Shown here: positions 1 to 8,232 of the stretch, piece by piece | Position numbering within the stretch: the first letter of the stretch is position 1 | How the letters are laid out: every line of letters begins with the position of its first letter | NCBI GenBank assembly: GCA_900317515.1 | Contig: ONHA01000021.1 | Location: 1-64,000 of the forward strand | Length of the DNA: 64,000 nucleotides | Direction of reading: 5' to 3' | Source of the DNA: an uncultured Eubacteriales bacterium | GTDB lineage: Bacteria > Bacillota > Clostridia > Lachnospirales > Lachnospiraceae | The notes under the pieces: model-generated | Seen by the model: the letters and a program-made list of their open reading frames with translations, nothing else | What the model was told of the DNA's origin: nothing | The model's database searches: none | Program-made: the position numbers and the translations under genes

Positions 1-40
1 AAAACAGGCAGGAATCCTTTCGGATACCTGCCTGTTTAGG
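1..40 (-). terminator. Hairpin terminator downstream of malQ
   Basis: An inverted repeat (AAACAGGCAGG...CCTGCCTGTTT) reads on the minus strand as a stem followed by a T run. It lies just past the malQ stop. The left side touches the window edge, so a shared role with a gene outside cannot be excluded. Confidence 0.7.
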
Positions 41-97
41 AAGGGGAGAACACCAATCATGGTATGAATAAAAGTCATATGCTGTTTTGTCGCTGTA

Positions 98-1630
98 CTA
101 GAATTCCAGAATTTCGGAATTGTCCCAGTTGAGACGACCGTACTGAAGGGTGTTGACAAGGATCTCCTTCTTCAGTTCTTCAGTGAGTTTGGACTTGGTG
201 ACGCGCCAGCACCAGTTGCCGCTGTCGGTACCTGGTACGTTGTTGCGGGCCTTGTTGTCCAGTCCCAGGTAATCCTGGATTGGGATGACACAGGTGTCTG
301 CGGTTGAGCGGAGTGCCATGGCTACGAAGCTCTTGTAGATCTTATCGTCCGGAGTGTAGAAGTCGTTCAGATAATTGCGAACCAGGTGGTGCATCTCTTC
401 GTCTAAGCCCTGGTACCAGCCAACGATGGTCTCGTTGTCATGGGTTCCGGTGTATACGACGCAATTGTGGCCGTAATTGTGTGGCAGATGGTCATTGCCG
501 TATCCGATGTCACCCTTATCAAAGCCAAACTGCAGAACCTTCATATTTGGATAACCGGTTTCATTTACCAGCTGGCGAACAGTGTTGGTCATGAGACCAA
601 GATCCTCCGCTACAACCTGCTTGCGGCCCAGACGCCATTCGATGGTGCGGAAGAAATCCATGCCAGGTCCTTTTTCCCAGTGACCATCTGCTGCAGAATT
701 GCTGCCGTAAGGTACGGAGAAGTACTCGTCAAATGCACGGAAATGGTCGATACGAACCACATCATACATCTGAAACATATACCAGAGACGGGAAGACCAC
801 CACTCGTAGCCGGTGCTTCTGTGATAATCCCAGTTGTAAAGGGTGTTCCACCAAACCTGTCCATCTGCAGCGAATGCATCAGGAGGGCAGCCGGCGGTTG
901 CTGTTGGCACATGATACTCATCTAACTGGAAAAGCTCCGGATGAGCCCATACATCGGTACTGTTGACAGATACATAGATCGGGATGTCACCGATGATCTG
1001 GATATGGCGGCTGTTGGCATAGGCCTTCAGCTTAGTCCACTGCTGCGTGAACTTGAACTGCATGTATTTCTGGAATTCGATTTCAAAGTAGAGCTCGCGG
1101 TTGTAATAATCAACAGCAAAATCCCAGTGCATGCGGATATCCTCCGGCCATTCCATCCAGGTCTTGCCCTCGAAGAAATCGTGAAGCGCCATGAAAAGAG
1201 CATAGTCATTTAACCACCAGCCATTGTTGGTTAAGAACTCCTGATAAGCAGGATCTTCATTTACGTGGCTTCTCTGGTAAGCCTTGCGAAGGATAGCATA
1301 ACGATTGTCGTTTAATTTTTTATAATGAATGGTGCCAGGAAGCTTGCCAAAATCACCGTTTTCCACCTCAGATGCCGTCAGCACACCTTCCTCCACCAGC
1401 ACATCCAGACTGATGAAATATGGGTTGCCTGCGAATGCTGAATAGGACTGATAAGGTGAGTTGTCGGACTTGCCAAAGCTGGTAGGACTGAGTGGCAGAA
1501 TCTGCCAGTAGGTCTGGCCGGCCTCAGTCAGATAGTCAACAAAATCATAGGCAGCCTGATCAAAACATCCAATTCCATACTTGGATGGCAGACTGAAGAT
1601 TGGCATTAAAACGCCTGCTTTACGGTTCAT
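98..1630 (-). CDS. malQ: 4-alpha-glucanotransferase (amylomaltase)
   Basis: This is a 510-residue GH77 enzyme that transfers alpha-1,4-glucan segments between maltodextrins in the cytoplasm. Signature parts are visible: the N-terminal PIFSLPSKYGIGCFG-like stretch (here GIGCFD), the nucleophile region VVRIDHFRAF, the acid/base region VVAEDLG, and the third carboxylate in GTHDNET. Length is normal for the bacterial family. I place the start at 1630 because AGGAGGG lies five bases before that ATG; an upstream in-frame ATG at 1657 has no such site. It is transcribed away from an AraC-type regulator that may control it. Codon use is more AT-rich than in genes beyond 4.1 kb. Confidence 0.95.
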   Translation of the reverse strand: MNRKAGVLMPIFSLPSKYGIGCFDQAAYDFVDYLTEAGQTYWQILPLSPTSFGKSDNSPYQSYSAFAGNPYFISLDVLVEEGVLTASEVENGDFGKLPGTIHYKKLNDNRYAILRKAYQRSHVNEDPAYQEFLTNNGWWLNDYALFMALHDFFEGKTWMEWPEDIRMHWDFAVDYYNRELYFEIEFQKYMQFKFTQQWTKLKAYANSRHIQIIGDIPIYVSVNSTDVWAHPELFQLDEYHVPTATAGCPPDAFAADGQVWWNTLYNWDYHRSTGYEWWSSRLWYMFQMYDVVRIDHFRAFDEYFSVPYGSNSAADGHWEKGPGMDFFRTIEWRLGRKQVVAEDLGLMTNTVRQLVNETGYPNMKVLQFGFDKGDIGYGNDHLPHNYGHNCVVYTGTHDNETIVGWYQGLDEEMHHLVRNYLNDFYTPDDKIYKSFVAMALRSTADTCVIPIQDYLGLDNKARNNVPGTDSGNWCWRVTKSKLTEELKKEILVNTLQYGRLNWDNSEILEF

Positions 1631-1664
1631 GGGTTCCCTCCTGGATTTGATAATCAAAAGTTAC

Positions 1665-1706
1665 AGGAGGGTTCCACCGGTGCTCCGGCGTTCCCCGAAC
1701 CCTCCT
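1665..1706 (-). other. Hairpin in the malQ 5' leader
   Basis: A perfect 10-bp stem (AGGAGGGTTC / GAACCCTCCT) with a loop of about 22 bases sits some 35 bases upstream of the malQ start. The loop contains ACCGGTG and GGTTCC words like those of the larger inverted repeat at 1792-1901, so it may belong to the same repeat family. A regulatory role is not shown. Confidence 0.5.
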
Positions 1707-1791
1707 CACTACATACAATAAAGTAGCATAAACGAGGCTTGCAATCTTGCACGATATCCTCAGAAAATCACACAATCCTAGCATGATTTGA

Positions 1792-1901
1792 GCCAGAGGG
1801 TCGGTTCCGGTGGCACACTTTTTTTAATGAAAAATTAATAAATTGACCAGTTTATAAACAAATTATAAAGAAAAAGGTGCCACCGGAACCGACCCCCTGG
1901 C
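1792..1901. repeat. Large inverted repeat flanking the AraC promoter region
   Basis: Two arms of about 31 bases, 1792-1823 and 1870-1901, are near-perfect reverse complements. The core GGTCGGTTCCGGTGGCAC is exact and there are a few mismatches near the ends. The AT-rich loop of about 46 bases holds TTGACC and TATAAA-like words. The right arm occupies the leader of the AraC gene, where a ribosome site would be expected. The core resembles the GGGACGGTTC palindromes at 16041, 20531 and 24437. Confidence 0.8.
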
Positions 1902-1911
1902 CCGCCCACAC

Positions 1912-2790
1912 ATGGTGAACAAAATGCAAAATGATAAAATCATAACCAATTACGAAAACTACAGAGAGAACAAATCGCACGGAGAGCACAGCTACCCTTT
2001 CAGTATCTATTCCTGTGTTATTCCGGATCTCTTCTCAGAGGTCCTGCCCCACTGGCATGAGGAGATGGAGATCATATTAATTAAAGAAGGAAAGGGGATT
2101 GTGAGTGTGGATTTTGAGAAGCGGGTGCTGACGGCACCGGCTATAATGTTCATTTTGCCCGGGCAGCTGCATGGCATATGCCAATACGAGAAGGAGAGGA
2201 TGGAGTACGAGAATATCATTTTTCATCCAAGGCTGCTGCAATCCCATGATAATGACATATTTGATCAGCAGTATCTGACACCGCTTCTGGATGGGATGAT
2301 ACAGATGCCGACCTTCCTGGAAGAGGTGGATACGGGCTTTTCTTTGCTTTATGCACCCCTCAAGGAATGCGAGGAGACAGACAGTCCTCTTATGGTAAAA
2401 AGCCTTCTTTTTCTCTTGTGCAGCAGACTGCTGGAGCTTTATCCGGAGAGAACCGAAAGGGCAGCCAGAAGAGATGCCCTGGAACGGGTGAAGCCGGTGC
2501 TGGTTTACGTGCAGGATCATTATCAGGAGGTTATTACCGTGGCAGATGCGGCAGCACAGGTGGATTTCTCGGAGGCTCATTTCATGCGTTTCTTCAAGCA
2601 GACGCTGGGAATGTCCTTTGTCACTTATCTGAAAAATTATCGTCTGGCGAAAGCGGAGGAGATGCTGCGGACAAGGGATGCCAGCGTGCTGGACATCGCG
2701 CAGGACAATGGCTTCCCAAACGTGTCATATTTCATCAGAGAATTCAAGGCTAGGTATGGGATGACGCCACTGAAGTATCGAAGCAGGTAA
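1912..2790 (+). CDS. AraC family transcriptional regulator
   Basis: This 292-residue regulator has an N-terminal cupin-like sensing domain (HWHEEMEIILIKEGKG near residues 47-62, typical of the AraC ligand-binding jelly roll). Its C-terminal double helix-turn-helix covers roughly residues 190-290 (ADAAAQVDFSEAHFMRFFKQ and the closing FIREFKARYGMTPLKYR motif). It is divergent from malQ, which suggests control of glucan use, though this is inference. ATG 1912 has no clear Shine-Dalgarno because the right arm of an inverted repeat lies there. ATG 1924, preceded by GGTGA, is an alternative start. Confidence 0.93.
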   Translation: MVNKMQNDKIITNYENYRENKSHGEHSYPFSIYSCVIPDLFSEVLPHWHEEMEIILIKEGKGIVSVDFEKRVLTAPAIMFILPGQLHGICQYEKERMEYENIIFHPRLLQSHDNDIFDQQYLTPLLDGMIQMPTFLEEVDTGFSLLYAPLKECEETDSPLMVKSLLFLLCSRLLELYPERTERAARRDALERVKPVLVYVQDHYQEVITVADAAAQVDFSEAHFMRFFKQTLGMSFVTYLKNYRLAKAEEMLRTRDASVLDIAQDNGFPNVSYFIREFKARYGMTPLKYRSR

Positions 2791-2980
2791 GGGAAGAACA
2801 ATAATCTGGTCATATGACGATGATTTGTTGTCGTTTTCGCCGTCTGGATTTTGGGAAAACAATACTTGCTGGAATTTGCCCTTACTTTGTTGTAAATTTG
2901 CATCCTTTTGCAGAGCCATTTACAATAAAAGAGAAGGTGATTGAGGAATTCATTGTGTTTTCCCTTCTGTATCTCACTAA

Positions 2981-3045
2981 AACAACAAGTTATCAGCTGA
3001 TGATATGGAAAAGATAGCAACTTTGGATAAAGAACAGAGTGCATT
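2981..3045 (+). pseudogene. Aldo/keto reductase C-terminal remnant
   Basis: Reading in frame from 2981 gives about 21 codons, [20 protein letters not shown], which matches the common C-terminal pattern of aldo/keto reductases (F-x-LS-xx-DM-xx-IA-x-LD). A stop codon lies directly upstream in that frame and the rest of the gene is absent. It runs straight into the Hcp remnant in another frame. From 2791 to 2980 I see no other recognisable coding content. Confidence 0.5.
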
Positions 3046-3294
3046 GCAGCAGCTCTGGCAGAAGCGTTTGGATGTGGTGTAAATGACCTTCCGCTTCATT
3101 TCGTGCTTTCCTGGTATGAACAGAAAGCCGTATGTATTCTGCTGACGCTTTTGCATCTCGGTATTAAGAATATTCACCTTGGACCGAGTCTTCCGGCGTT
3201 TATTTCGGAGAATATCCTGAAGTTCTTAGTCGAAAACTATGGCATTGCACCTATCAGTACACCGGAAGCTGACATGGCGAAGTTTATCGGATGA
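3031..3294 (+). pseudogene. hcp: Hybrid-cluster protein (hydroxylamine reductase) C-terminal remnant
   Basis: The frame ending at 3294 encodes the last 80 or so residues of Hcp: [20 protein letters not shown], then [20 protein letters not shown], then [20 protein letters not shown]. Full Hcp is about 530-550 residues, and the cluster-binding cysteines upstream are missing. The frame closes at a stop at 3028, and no start codon with a ribosome site precedes it. It is best read as a truncated relic whose 5' part was lost by deletion. The two small genes that follow look intact. Confidence 0.85.
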
Positions 3295-3306
3295 CAGGAG
3301 GCCTGT

Positions 3307-3492
3307 ATGTTATATGATCCACAAAACTGTCCTTGCCTGAATGTTGATTGTGATTTATATATGAACTGTGAGGAGTGTATAAATCGACATCATTCCTCGC
3401 GGAAGTATCCACTTACAGCTTGCGAGATATGCAAGCCGGAAGGCTGTGAGAAAGCAGATCCACGTGGATTTAGAAAGGAAAAGGATAAATGA
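3307..3492 (+). CDS. Small cysteine-rich protein, probable metal binding
   Basis: This 61-residue protein has eight cysteines (8, 10, 15, 21, 24, 39, 42 and 47) arranged as CPC, C-x2-C and CEIC pairs, which suggests a zinc or iron-sulfur site. No named family is certain. It has a strong AGGAGG site and an ATG start, and its stop overlaps the next start by four bases (ATGA), so it is translated with the Nim-like flavoprotein. Its position after an hcp relic suggests a former redox or nitrosative-stress operon. Confidence 0.75.
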   Translation: MLYDPQNCPCLNVDCDLYMNCEECINRHHSSRKYPLTACEICKPEGCEKADPRGFRKEKDK

Positions 3493-3962
3493 GACAAAAG
3501 AACAGAGAAGTATCTAATCGTGAAGAACTATTGGAGATCATGCGCAGATGTGATGTTTGCAGGCTGGCATTGAATAATGAGGGCTACCCTTATATTGTAC
3601 CGATGAATTTCGGATTATCAGTTGATGAAGATAAGATTTCACTGATCTTTCACAGTGCATTAGAAGGAATGAAGCTGGACCTTATTCGCAAGGATAACCG
3701 CGCATCTTTTGAGATGGATGGAAAGCATCAGCTTCAGTATTTTGAGGAGCAGGGTTACTGTACCATGGCTTATGAAAGTGTCATTGGCAGTGGCACAATT
3801 CGTTTTCTGAGTGATAAAGAGAAGGAACAGGCACTGCGAGCACTTATGGATCAATATCATCCTGGGAAAAATGCTTATTTTAATCCGGCAGCAATCTCCA
3901 GAACGGCGGTTTATGTTCTTGAAGTTGAGAGTATTACCGGAAAAAGGAAGCTGCCAAAGTGA
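3489..3962 (+). CDS. Pyridoxamine 5'-phosphate oxidase-like flavoprotein (NimA-type)
   Basis: This 157-residue protein has the FMN-binding split-barrel fold. Recognisable parts are the N-terminal helix with CDVCRLALNNEGYPYIVPMN, then SLIFHSALEGMKLDLIRKDN, and the later YESVIGSGTIRFLSD strand pair. This is the pattern of the 5-nitroimidazole reductase (Nim) family common in anaerobes. Actual nitroimidazole reduction cannot be told from sequence; many relatives are general flavin-dependent reductases. It overlaps the Cys-rich gene by four bases. Confidence 0.85.
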   Translation: MRQKNREVSNREELLEIMRRCDVCRLALNNEGYPYIVPMNFGLSVDEDKISLIFHSALEGMKLDLIRKDNRASFEMDGKHQLQYFEEQGYCTMAYESVIGSGTIRFLSDKEKEQALRALMDQYHPGKNAYFNPAAISRTAVYVLEVESITGKRKLPK

Positions 3963-4031
3963 TACTGCGGCGTTACAATACGAAATTTTAGTTTACTCTC
4001 TCGATGGTAGTTGCCGGTACGGCAATAAGTA

Positions 4032-4080
4032 AAAATACCGAGTACTGTGGGGGTGTGATCCCATAGTACTCGGTATTTTA
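4032..4080 (+). terminator. Rho-independent terminator after the Nim-like gene
   Basis: A long stem (AAATACCGAGTACTGTGGG / CCCATAGTACTCGGTATTT) is followed by a T-rich run. It closes the AT-rich block at the left of the window and faces the end of rpe. Confidence 0.85.
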
Positions 4081-4163
4081 TTTCATTTTCGCCAATCCAT
4101 TAGTGACAGTGCTCATTGTTCAGTCTCTACTGTTTTATGAACACTGCCCTAATCTTTTTTGCC

Positions 4164-4832
4164 TTAGTGTGCCGCCTCCCACTCTTTAAAGTGGTCGGCA
4201 AACGCCTTTGTGTTTTCGTAGACGTCGCCGGAGTAGACCGCGGAGCCGGCCACGATGACCGTGGCTCCTGCATTCAGGACGATGTCCACGTTGTCGCGCT
4301 TGATCCCGCCGTCGACCTCGATATCGGTGTCAAGGCCGTACTCGTCGAACATCCTGCGGGCCTCCGCTATACGGCGCGTGGAAGCCGGAATGTACTTCTG
4401 GCCGCCGAAGCCCGGTTCGACCGTCATGACAAGGAGCATGTCGAGGCGGTGCATGAAAGGCTTGATGACCTCCACCGGAGTGCCCGGCTTTATGGCCATG
4501 CCGACCTTCTTGCCGGTTTCCTCGATGGCCGCGATGCAGGCGCCCGGATCGTCGGTCGCCTCGTAGTGGAACGTGATCATGTCCGCGCCGCTGTCGGCGA
4601 AGGATCGAATCTTTTGCTCCGGATTCACGACCATGAGGTGCACATCCAGGAAGAGGTCTGTATTTTTCCGGAGTGACTTCAAAACGGGATTTCCGAAGGA
4701 AATCTGCGGAACGAAGCTGCCGTCCATGACGTCAAAGTGAGCCCACGCTGCGCCGGCCCGCTTCGTTTCCGCCATCTGGTCACCCAGAATGTTGAAATCG
4801 GCGGAAAGGATAGACGGTGCGAGTTTGATCAT
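4164..4832 (-). CDS. rpe: Ribulose-phosphate 3-epimerase
   Basis: This 222-residue TIM-barrel enzyme interconverts D-ribulose 5-phosphate and D-xylulose 5-phosphate. Visible motifs are LAPSILSADF at the N-terminus, HFDVMDGSFVP, HLMVVNPE, the VMTVEPGFGGQ loop and EVDGGI near the C-terminus. Its start overlaps the stop of the transketolase C-subunit by four bases, so it is the last gene of the ulaF-tkt-rpe operon. Here it would feed pentose phosphates from sugar-acid breakdown into central metabolism. Confidence 0.96.
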   Translation of the reverse strand: MIKLAPSILSADFNILGDQMAETKRAGAAWAHFDVMDGSFVPQISFGNPVLKSLRKNTDLFLDVHLMVVNPEQKIRSFADSGADMITFHYEATDDPGACIAAIEETGKKVGMAIKPGTPVEVIKPFMHRLDMLLVMTVEPGFGGQKYIPASTRRIAEARRMFDEYGLDTDIEVDGGIKRDNVDIVLNAGATVIVAGSAVYSGDVYENTKAFADHFKEWEAAH

Positions 4833-5779
4833 TTTGTCACGAACTCCTTAACCTGCTTGTAGACGCCTTCGCCGTCCAGCATGTACTTGTGGAGCAGCTC
4901 GCCTGCAGGGCCGGACTCGCCGAAGCGGTCGCGGACGCCGATGCGGTACATCGGAGTCGGGCACTTCTCGGCAAGGCACTCTGCGACAGCGCCGCCGAGA
5001 CCGCCGATGATGCTGTGCTCTTCAGCGGTGACGACCTTGCCGGTCTTCTTCGCGGAGGCGACGATGAGATCGTCATCGAGCGGCTTGATCGTGCAGATGT
5101 TGATGACTTCGGCGCTGATGCCGTCGGCGGCGAGCTTGTCGGCTGCCTCGAGGGCGGAAGCGACGCAGAGACCGTTGGCAACCAGGGTCACATCCGTGCC
5201 TTCGCGGAGGATCGCGCCTTTGCCGATCTCGAACTTGTAGTTCTCGTCAAAGACAACCGGGACAGCCGCGCGGCCGAAGCGGATGTAGACCGGGCCGACA
5301 TAGTCGAGCGCAGCCTTGATGGCCATTCTGGCTTCGGTGTCATCGGCCGGGCACATGACGACCATGCCCGGGATCATGCGCATGAGGGCAAGATCCTCAA
5401 GGCACTGATGGGAAGCGCCGTCCTCACCGACGGAAATGCCGGCATGGGTAGCGCCGATTTTGACATTGAGGTGCGGGTAGCCGATGGAGTTGCGGACCTG
5501 CTCATAGGCGCGGCCGGCAGCAAACATGGCGAATGTGGAAGCGAACGGAATCAGGCCTGTTGTGGAGAGGCCGGCCGCGATGCTCATCATGTTGGACTCG
5601 GCGATGCCGCAGTTGATGAAGCGGTCCGGATATGCCTTCTTGAAGGTGCCGGTCTTGGTCGCGTTGGAGAGGTCGGCATCGAGAACGACCAGATTCGGGT
5701 ATTCTTCGGCAAAGTCGCGGAGGGATTCGCCGTAGCTCTGTCTTGTTGCGATTTTCTTAACGTCAGCCAATTTCTTCAC
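4829..5779 (-). CDS. Transketolase, C-terminal subunit
   Basis: This 316-residue protein carries the pyrimidine-binding and C-terminal domains of transketolase (VVLDADLSNATKTGTF, NCGIAESNMMSIAAGLS, MPTFAxFA-like region, EDGASHQCLEDLALMR). It pairs with the N-terminal subunit encoded just upstream, as in many Firmicutes and Archaea with split transketolases. The start is GTG at 5779 and overlaps the upstream gene, which suggests coupled translation. The complex moves two-carbon units between ketoses and aldoses using thiamine diphosphate. Confidence 0.94.
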   Translation of the reverse strand: MKKLADVKKIATRQSYGESLRDFAEEYPNLVVLDADLSNATKTGTFKKAYPDRFINCGIAESNMMSIAAGLSTTGLIPFASTFAMFAAGRAYEQVRNSIGYPHLNVKIGATHAGISVGEDGASHQCLEDLALMRMIPGMVVMCPADDTEARMAIKAALDYVGPVYIRFGRAAVPVVFDENYKFEIGKGAILREGTDVTLVANGLCVASALEAADKLAADGISAEVINICTIKPLDDDLIVASAKKTGKVVTAEEHSIIGGLGGAVAECLAEKCPTPMYRIGVRDRFGESGPAGELLHKYMLDGEGVYKQVKEFVTK

Positions 5780-6593
5780 CGATCCTTTCCAGATCTTTCA
5801 TAGCGATCTCAAACTGTTCATCGTTCGGAGCGACACCGTGCCATGCAACCTGATTCTCCATGAAGGAGACGCCCTTGCCCTTAGTGGTCTTTGCGACGAT
5901 GCAGGTCGGCATGCCCTTGGTCTCACGCGCTTCCTTCATGGCTGCGCGGATCTCGTCGAAGTCGTTTCCGTTGATATTGATGACATGGAAATTGAAAGCC
6001 TCAAACTTCTTGTCAATCGGGTAGGGGTTGTTGACCTCGCTGATCGGTCCGTCGATCTGCAGGTTGTTGTTGTCGACGATGACGACAAGGTTGTCAAGCT
6101 TCTTGGCGCCTGCGAACATCGCGGCTTCCCAGACCTGGCCTTCTTCGAGCTCACCGTCGCCGAGGAGCGTGTAGACGCGGAAGTCCTTGTTCTGAAGCTT
6201 TGCGCCGAGAGCCATACCGCAGGCGGCGGAGATGCCCTGGCCTAAGGAACCAGAGGACATGTCGAGACCCGGCAGATACTGGATGGACGGATGTCCCTGG
6301 AGACGGGCTCCCGTGTGGCGGAGCGTCGGGATCTCTTCCTTCGGGAAATAGCCTCTCTCGGCCATCGCGCCGTAGAGACCCGGAGCTGTGTGGCCCTTGG
6401 AGAGAACGAAGCGGTCGCGGTCCGGATTCTTCGGGTCGGCGGGGTCGATGTTCATTTCTTCAAAGTAGAGATACGTAAAGATGTCTGCTGCGGAAAGAGA
6501 TCCGCCCGGATGTCCTGCTTTTGCGGAGTGCGTGCCGATGATGATCATCTTGCGCACTTCATTTGCATGCTGCATGAGTTCTTTGTTGTTCAC
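5763..6593 (-). CDS. Transketolase, N-terminal subunit
   Basis: This 276-residue subunit binds the diphosphate of thiamine diphosphate through [18 protein letters not shown] and the following [22 protein letters not shown] near the N-terminus is the classical transketolase start. A GTG start at 6593 overlaps the ulaF stop and follows a GGGAGG site. It lies between ulaF and the C-terminal subunit, so xylulose 5-phosphate made by UlaF is its direct substrate. Confidence 0.94.
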   Translation of the reverse strand: MNNKELMQHANEVRKMIIIGTHSAKAGHPGGSLSAADIFTYLYFEEMNIDPADPKNPDRDRFVLSKGHTAPGLYGAMAERGYFPKEEIPTLRHTGARLQGHPSIQYLPGLDMSSGSLGQGISAACGMALGAKLQNKDFRVYTLLGDGELEEGQVWEAAMFAGAKKLDNLVVIVDNNNLQIDGPISEVNNPYPIDKKFEAFNFHVININGNDFDEIRAAMKEARETKGMPTCIVAKTTKGKGVSFMENQVAWHGVAPNDEQFEIAMKDLERIGEEIG

Positions 6594-7294
6594 TTTGCAC
6601 CTCCCTGGCCATAATAAGCGTTTGCGCCATGTTTCCTGTAGTAATGTTTGTCCTGAAGGAACTGCGGAGCCGGAGCAACCTTCGGGTTGATGAGCTCGCA
6701 GCGGAACGCCATCTTGGCGACCTCCTCGAGGACGACTGCGGAGTGAACCGCATCCACGCCGTTCTTGCCCCAGCAGAACGGGCCGTGGTTCTTGCAGAGC
6801 GTTGCCGAAACGGCTTCGTAGTCGATTCCGAGACGGGCAAATTCGTTGACGATCAGGTGGCCCGTGTTTTCCTCATAGCCTGCGTCGATCTCCTCGGCAG
6901 TCAGGCAGCGAAGGCACGGAACCGGTCCGTAGTAGTAGTCTGCATGCGTTGTACCGTAGCAGGGGATGTCACGGCCGGACTGAGCCCAGCTTGTCGCGTA
7001 AGATGAGTGTGTGTGTACCACGCCGCCGATCTTCGGGAAGGCTTTGTAGAGTTCAACGTGGGTGGCTGTGTCGGACGAGGGTCTGTAGTGGCCTTCGACA
7101 ACGTTGCCGGAAAGGTCGACAAGAACCATGTCTTCCGGCTTTAAGAGATCATAATCGACGCCGCTCGGCTTGATGGCGAAGATCCCGGTCTCCCGGTCGA
7201 TCTCGGAAACGTTGCCCCAGGTAAATGTGACAAGATTGTACTTCGGAAGGAGCATGTTGGCTTCATAGACTCTTTCTTTCAGTTTTTCAAGCAT
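6590..7294 (-). CDS. ulaF: L-ribulose-5-phosphate 4-epimerase
   Basis: This 234-residue class II aldolase-fold enzyme converts L-ribulose 5-phosphate to D-xylulose 5-phosphate. Zinc ligands are visible in [21 protein letters not shown] and the later KNHGPFCWG histidine. I call it ulaF rather than araD from its neighbours (ulaG, ulaE, PTS genes); sequence alone cannot separate AraD, UlaF and SgbE. The start at 7294 is chosen because AGGAGA lies six bases upstream; the open frame extends eleven codons further without a site. It is the first gene of an operon with transketolase and rpe. Confidence 0.93.
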   Translation of the reverse strand: MLEKLKERVYEANMLLPKYNLVTFTWGNVSEIDRETGIFAIKPSGVDYDLLKPEDMVLVDLSGNVVEGHYRPSSDTATHVELYKAFPKIGGVVHTHSSYATSWAQSGRDIPCYGTTHADYYYGPVPCLRCLTAEEIDAGYEENTGHLIVNEFARLGIDYEAVSATLCKNHGPFCWGKNGVDAVHSAVVLEEVAKMAFRCELINPKVAPAPQFLQDKHYYRKHGANAYYGQGGAK

Positions 7295-7335
7295 TGTAAT
7301 TCTCCTTTTGAAAGATAAAGTGTTCAACTGTTTTT

Positions 7336-7374
7336 ATTGTATCATGCCGACGAAAATCCGACAATGATTGTTTT
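7336..7374 (-). promoter_or_regulatory. Promoter and candidate operator of the ulaF-tkt-rpe operon
   Basis: On the minus strand, TTGTCG (7359-7364) and TACAAT (7336-7341) are 17 bases apart. The word ATGATTGTTTT (7364-7374, plus-strand reading) abuts the -35 box. A near-identical word recurs upstream of ulaG (12786) and, in reverse orientation, of the propeller gene (13017), making it a candidate regulator site. Confidence 0.65.
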
Positions 7375-7392
7375 GCTGTCCGATTAGACTAT

Positions 7393-8208
7393 TTAAAGGA
7401 CTGAAAGGATGCTGGCCCCGGCGAGCACTCCGACCGCAAGAAGCGCGATCCCGAGGATGAGGAAGAATTTGTTTGCATTTCGCTCAAAGACAGTTTTGAG
7501 GCTCGGATCGTAGTAGAGGGTGAGCGTGTCGCCCACTTTGAAGGACTTCTCATTGCTCGAGTTGACAGAGCATTTGCGAATGTTCTCGCGCCCGTCAGCC
7601 GTGTATTTTACGACCGGGTAGTAGGTGAACTTGTCGCCCTTTACGATTTTGGTGCCTCTCGAGATCTGCCGCGTGTATACGCGGATGACCTCGCCGGTGA
7701 CCGATTCGAGGTTCCTTCTGCTTAGGGAAACGTAGTCAAAGATGAGAGCCGCGCCGGCGCCTGCAAGGACGAGGGCGAGGCAGATCATGGCCGGGACCTG
7801 TTTCCCCTGATTCGTGAACAGGGCGAGGAGGATCAGGAGAGCGCCGCCGACCATCATCTCCCAGGGGTTGATGACGAAGGAGGTCTCGTTCTCGATGATC
7901 TCGTAATTCCCGGTCCTTTTTTCGGAGAAGACCTGCACCTGCTGGCCCTCCGCGAACTCCGAGGCGGATTTGACCGCATGGCGTTCTTTGTGGTGAGTCT
8001 CCGGGTTTGTGTACTCGACCGTCACGTTGTAGTAGTTGTAGATCTCGCGGTCCTTTTTGTCCTTTTTAACGATGTGCTGGCAGCTCACCACGTCCCCGTA
8101 AACCGTTCCGTTTCGTTTCAGGGCGAGATAGCGGCGGACCTGGCCGCTCCCGACCAGAAAAATGATGATGCCGGGAATGTAAAGCAGGAGATTGGAAAGC
8201 TGGGACAT
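7393..8208 (-). CDS. DUF3592-type membrane protein
   Basis: This 271-residue protein has an N-terminal transmembrane segment (LLLYIPGIIIFLVGSG), two central hydrophobic helices around residues 115-155, and a C-terminal one (FFLILGIALLAVGVLAGASI). Between them lie two similar soluble stretches, YYNVTVEYTNPETHHKERHA and YYPVVKYTADGRENIRKCSV, typical of DUF3592 proteins. The function is unknown. It follows the DeoR regulator and may be co-transcribed with it. Nothing in it points to sugar transport. Confidence 0.75.
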   Translation of the reverse strand: MSQLSNLLLYIPGIIIFLVGSGQVRRYLALKRNGTVYGDVVSCQHIVKKDKKDREIYNYYNVTVEYTNPETHHKERHAVKSASEFAEGQQVQVFSEKRTGNYEIIENETSFVINPWEMMVGGALLILLALFTNQGKQVPAMICLALVLAGAGAALIFDYVSLSRRNLESVTGEVIRVYTRQISRGTKIVKGDKFTYYPVVKYTADGRENIRKCSVNSSNEKSFKVGDTLTLYYDPSLKTVFERNANKFFLILGIALLAVGVLAGASILSVL

Positions 8209-8232
8209 TGGTTCTTCCTCCGGAAAATGAAA

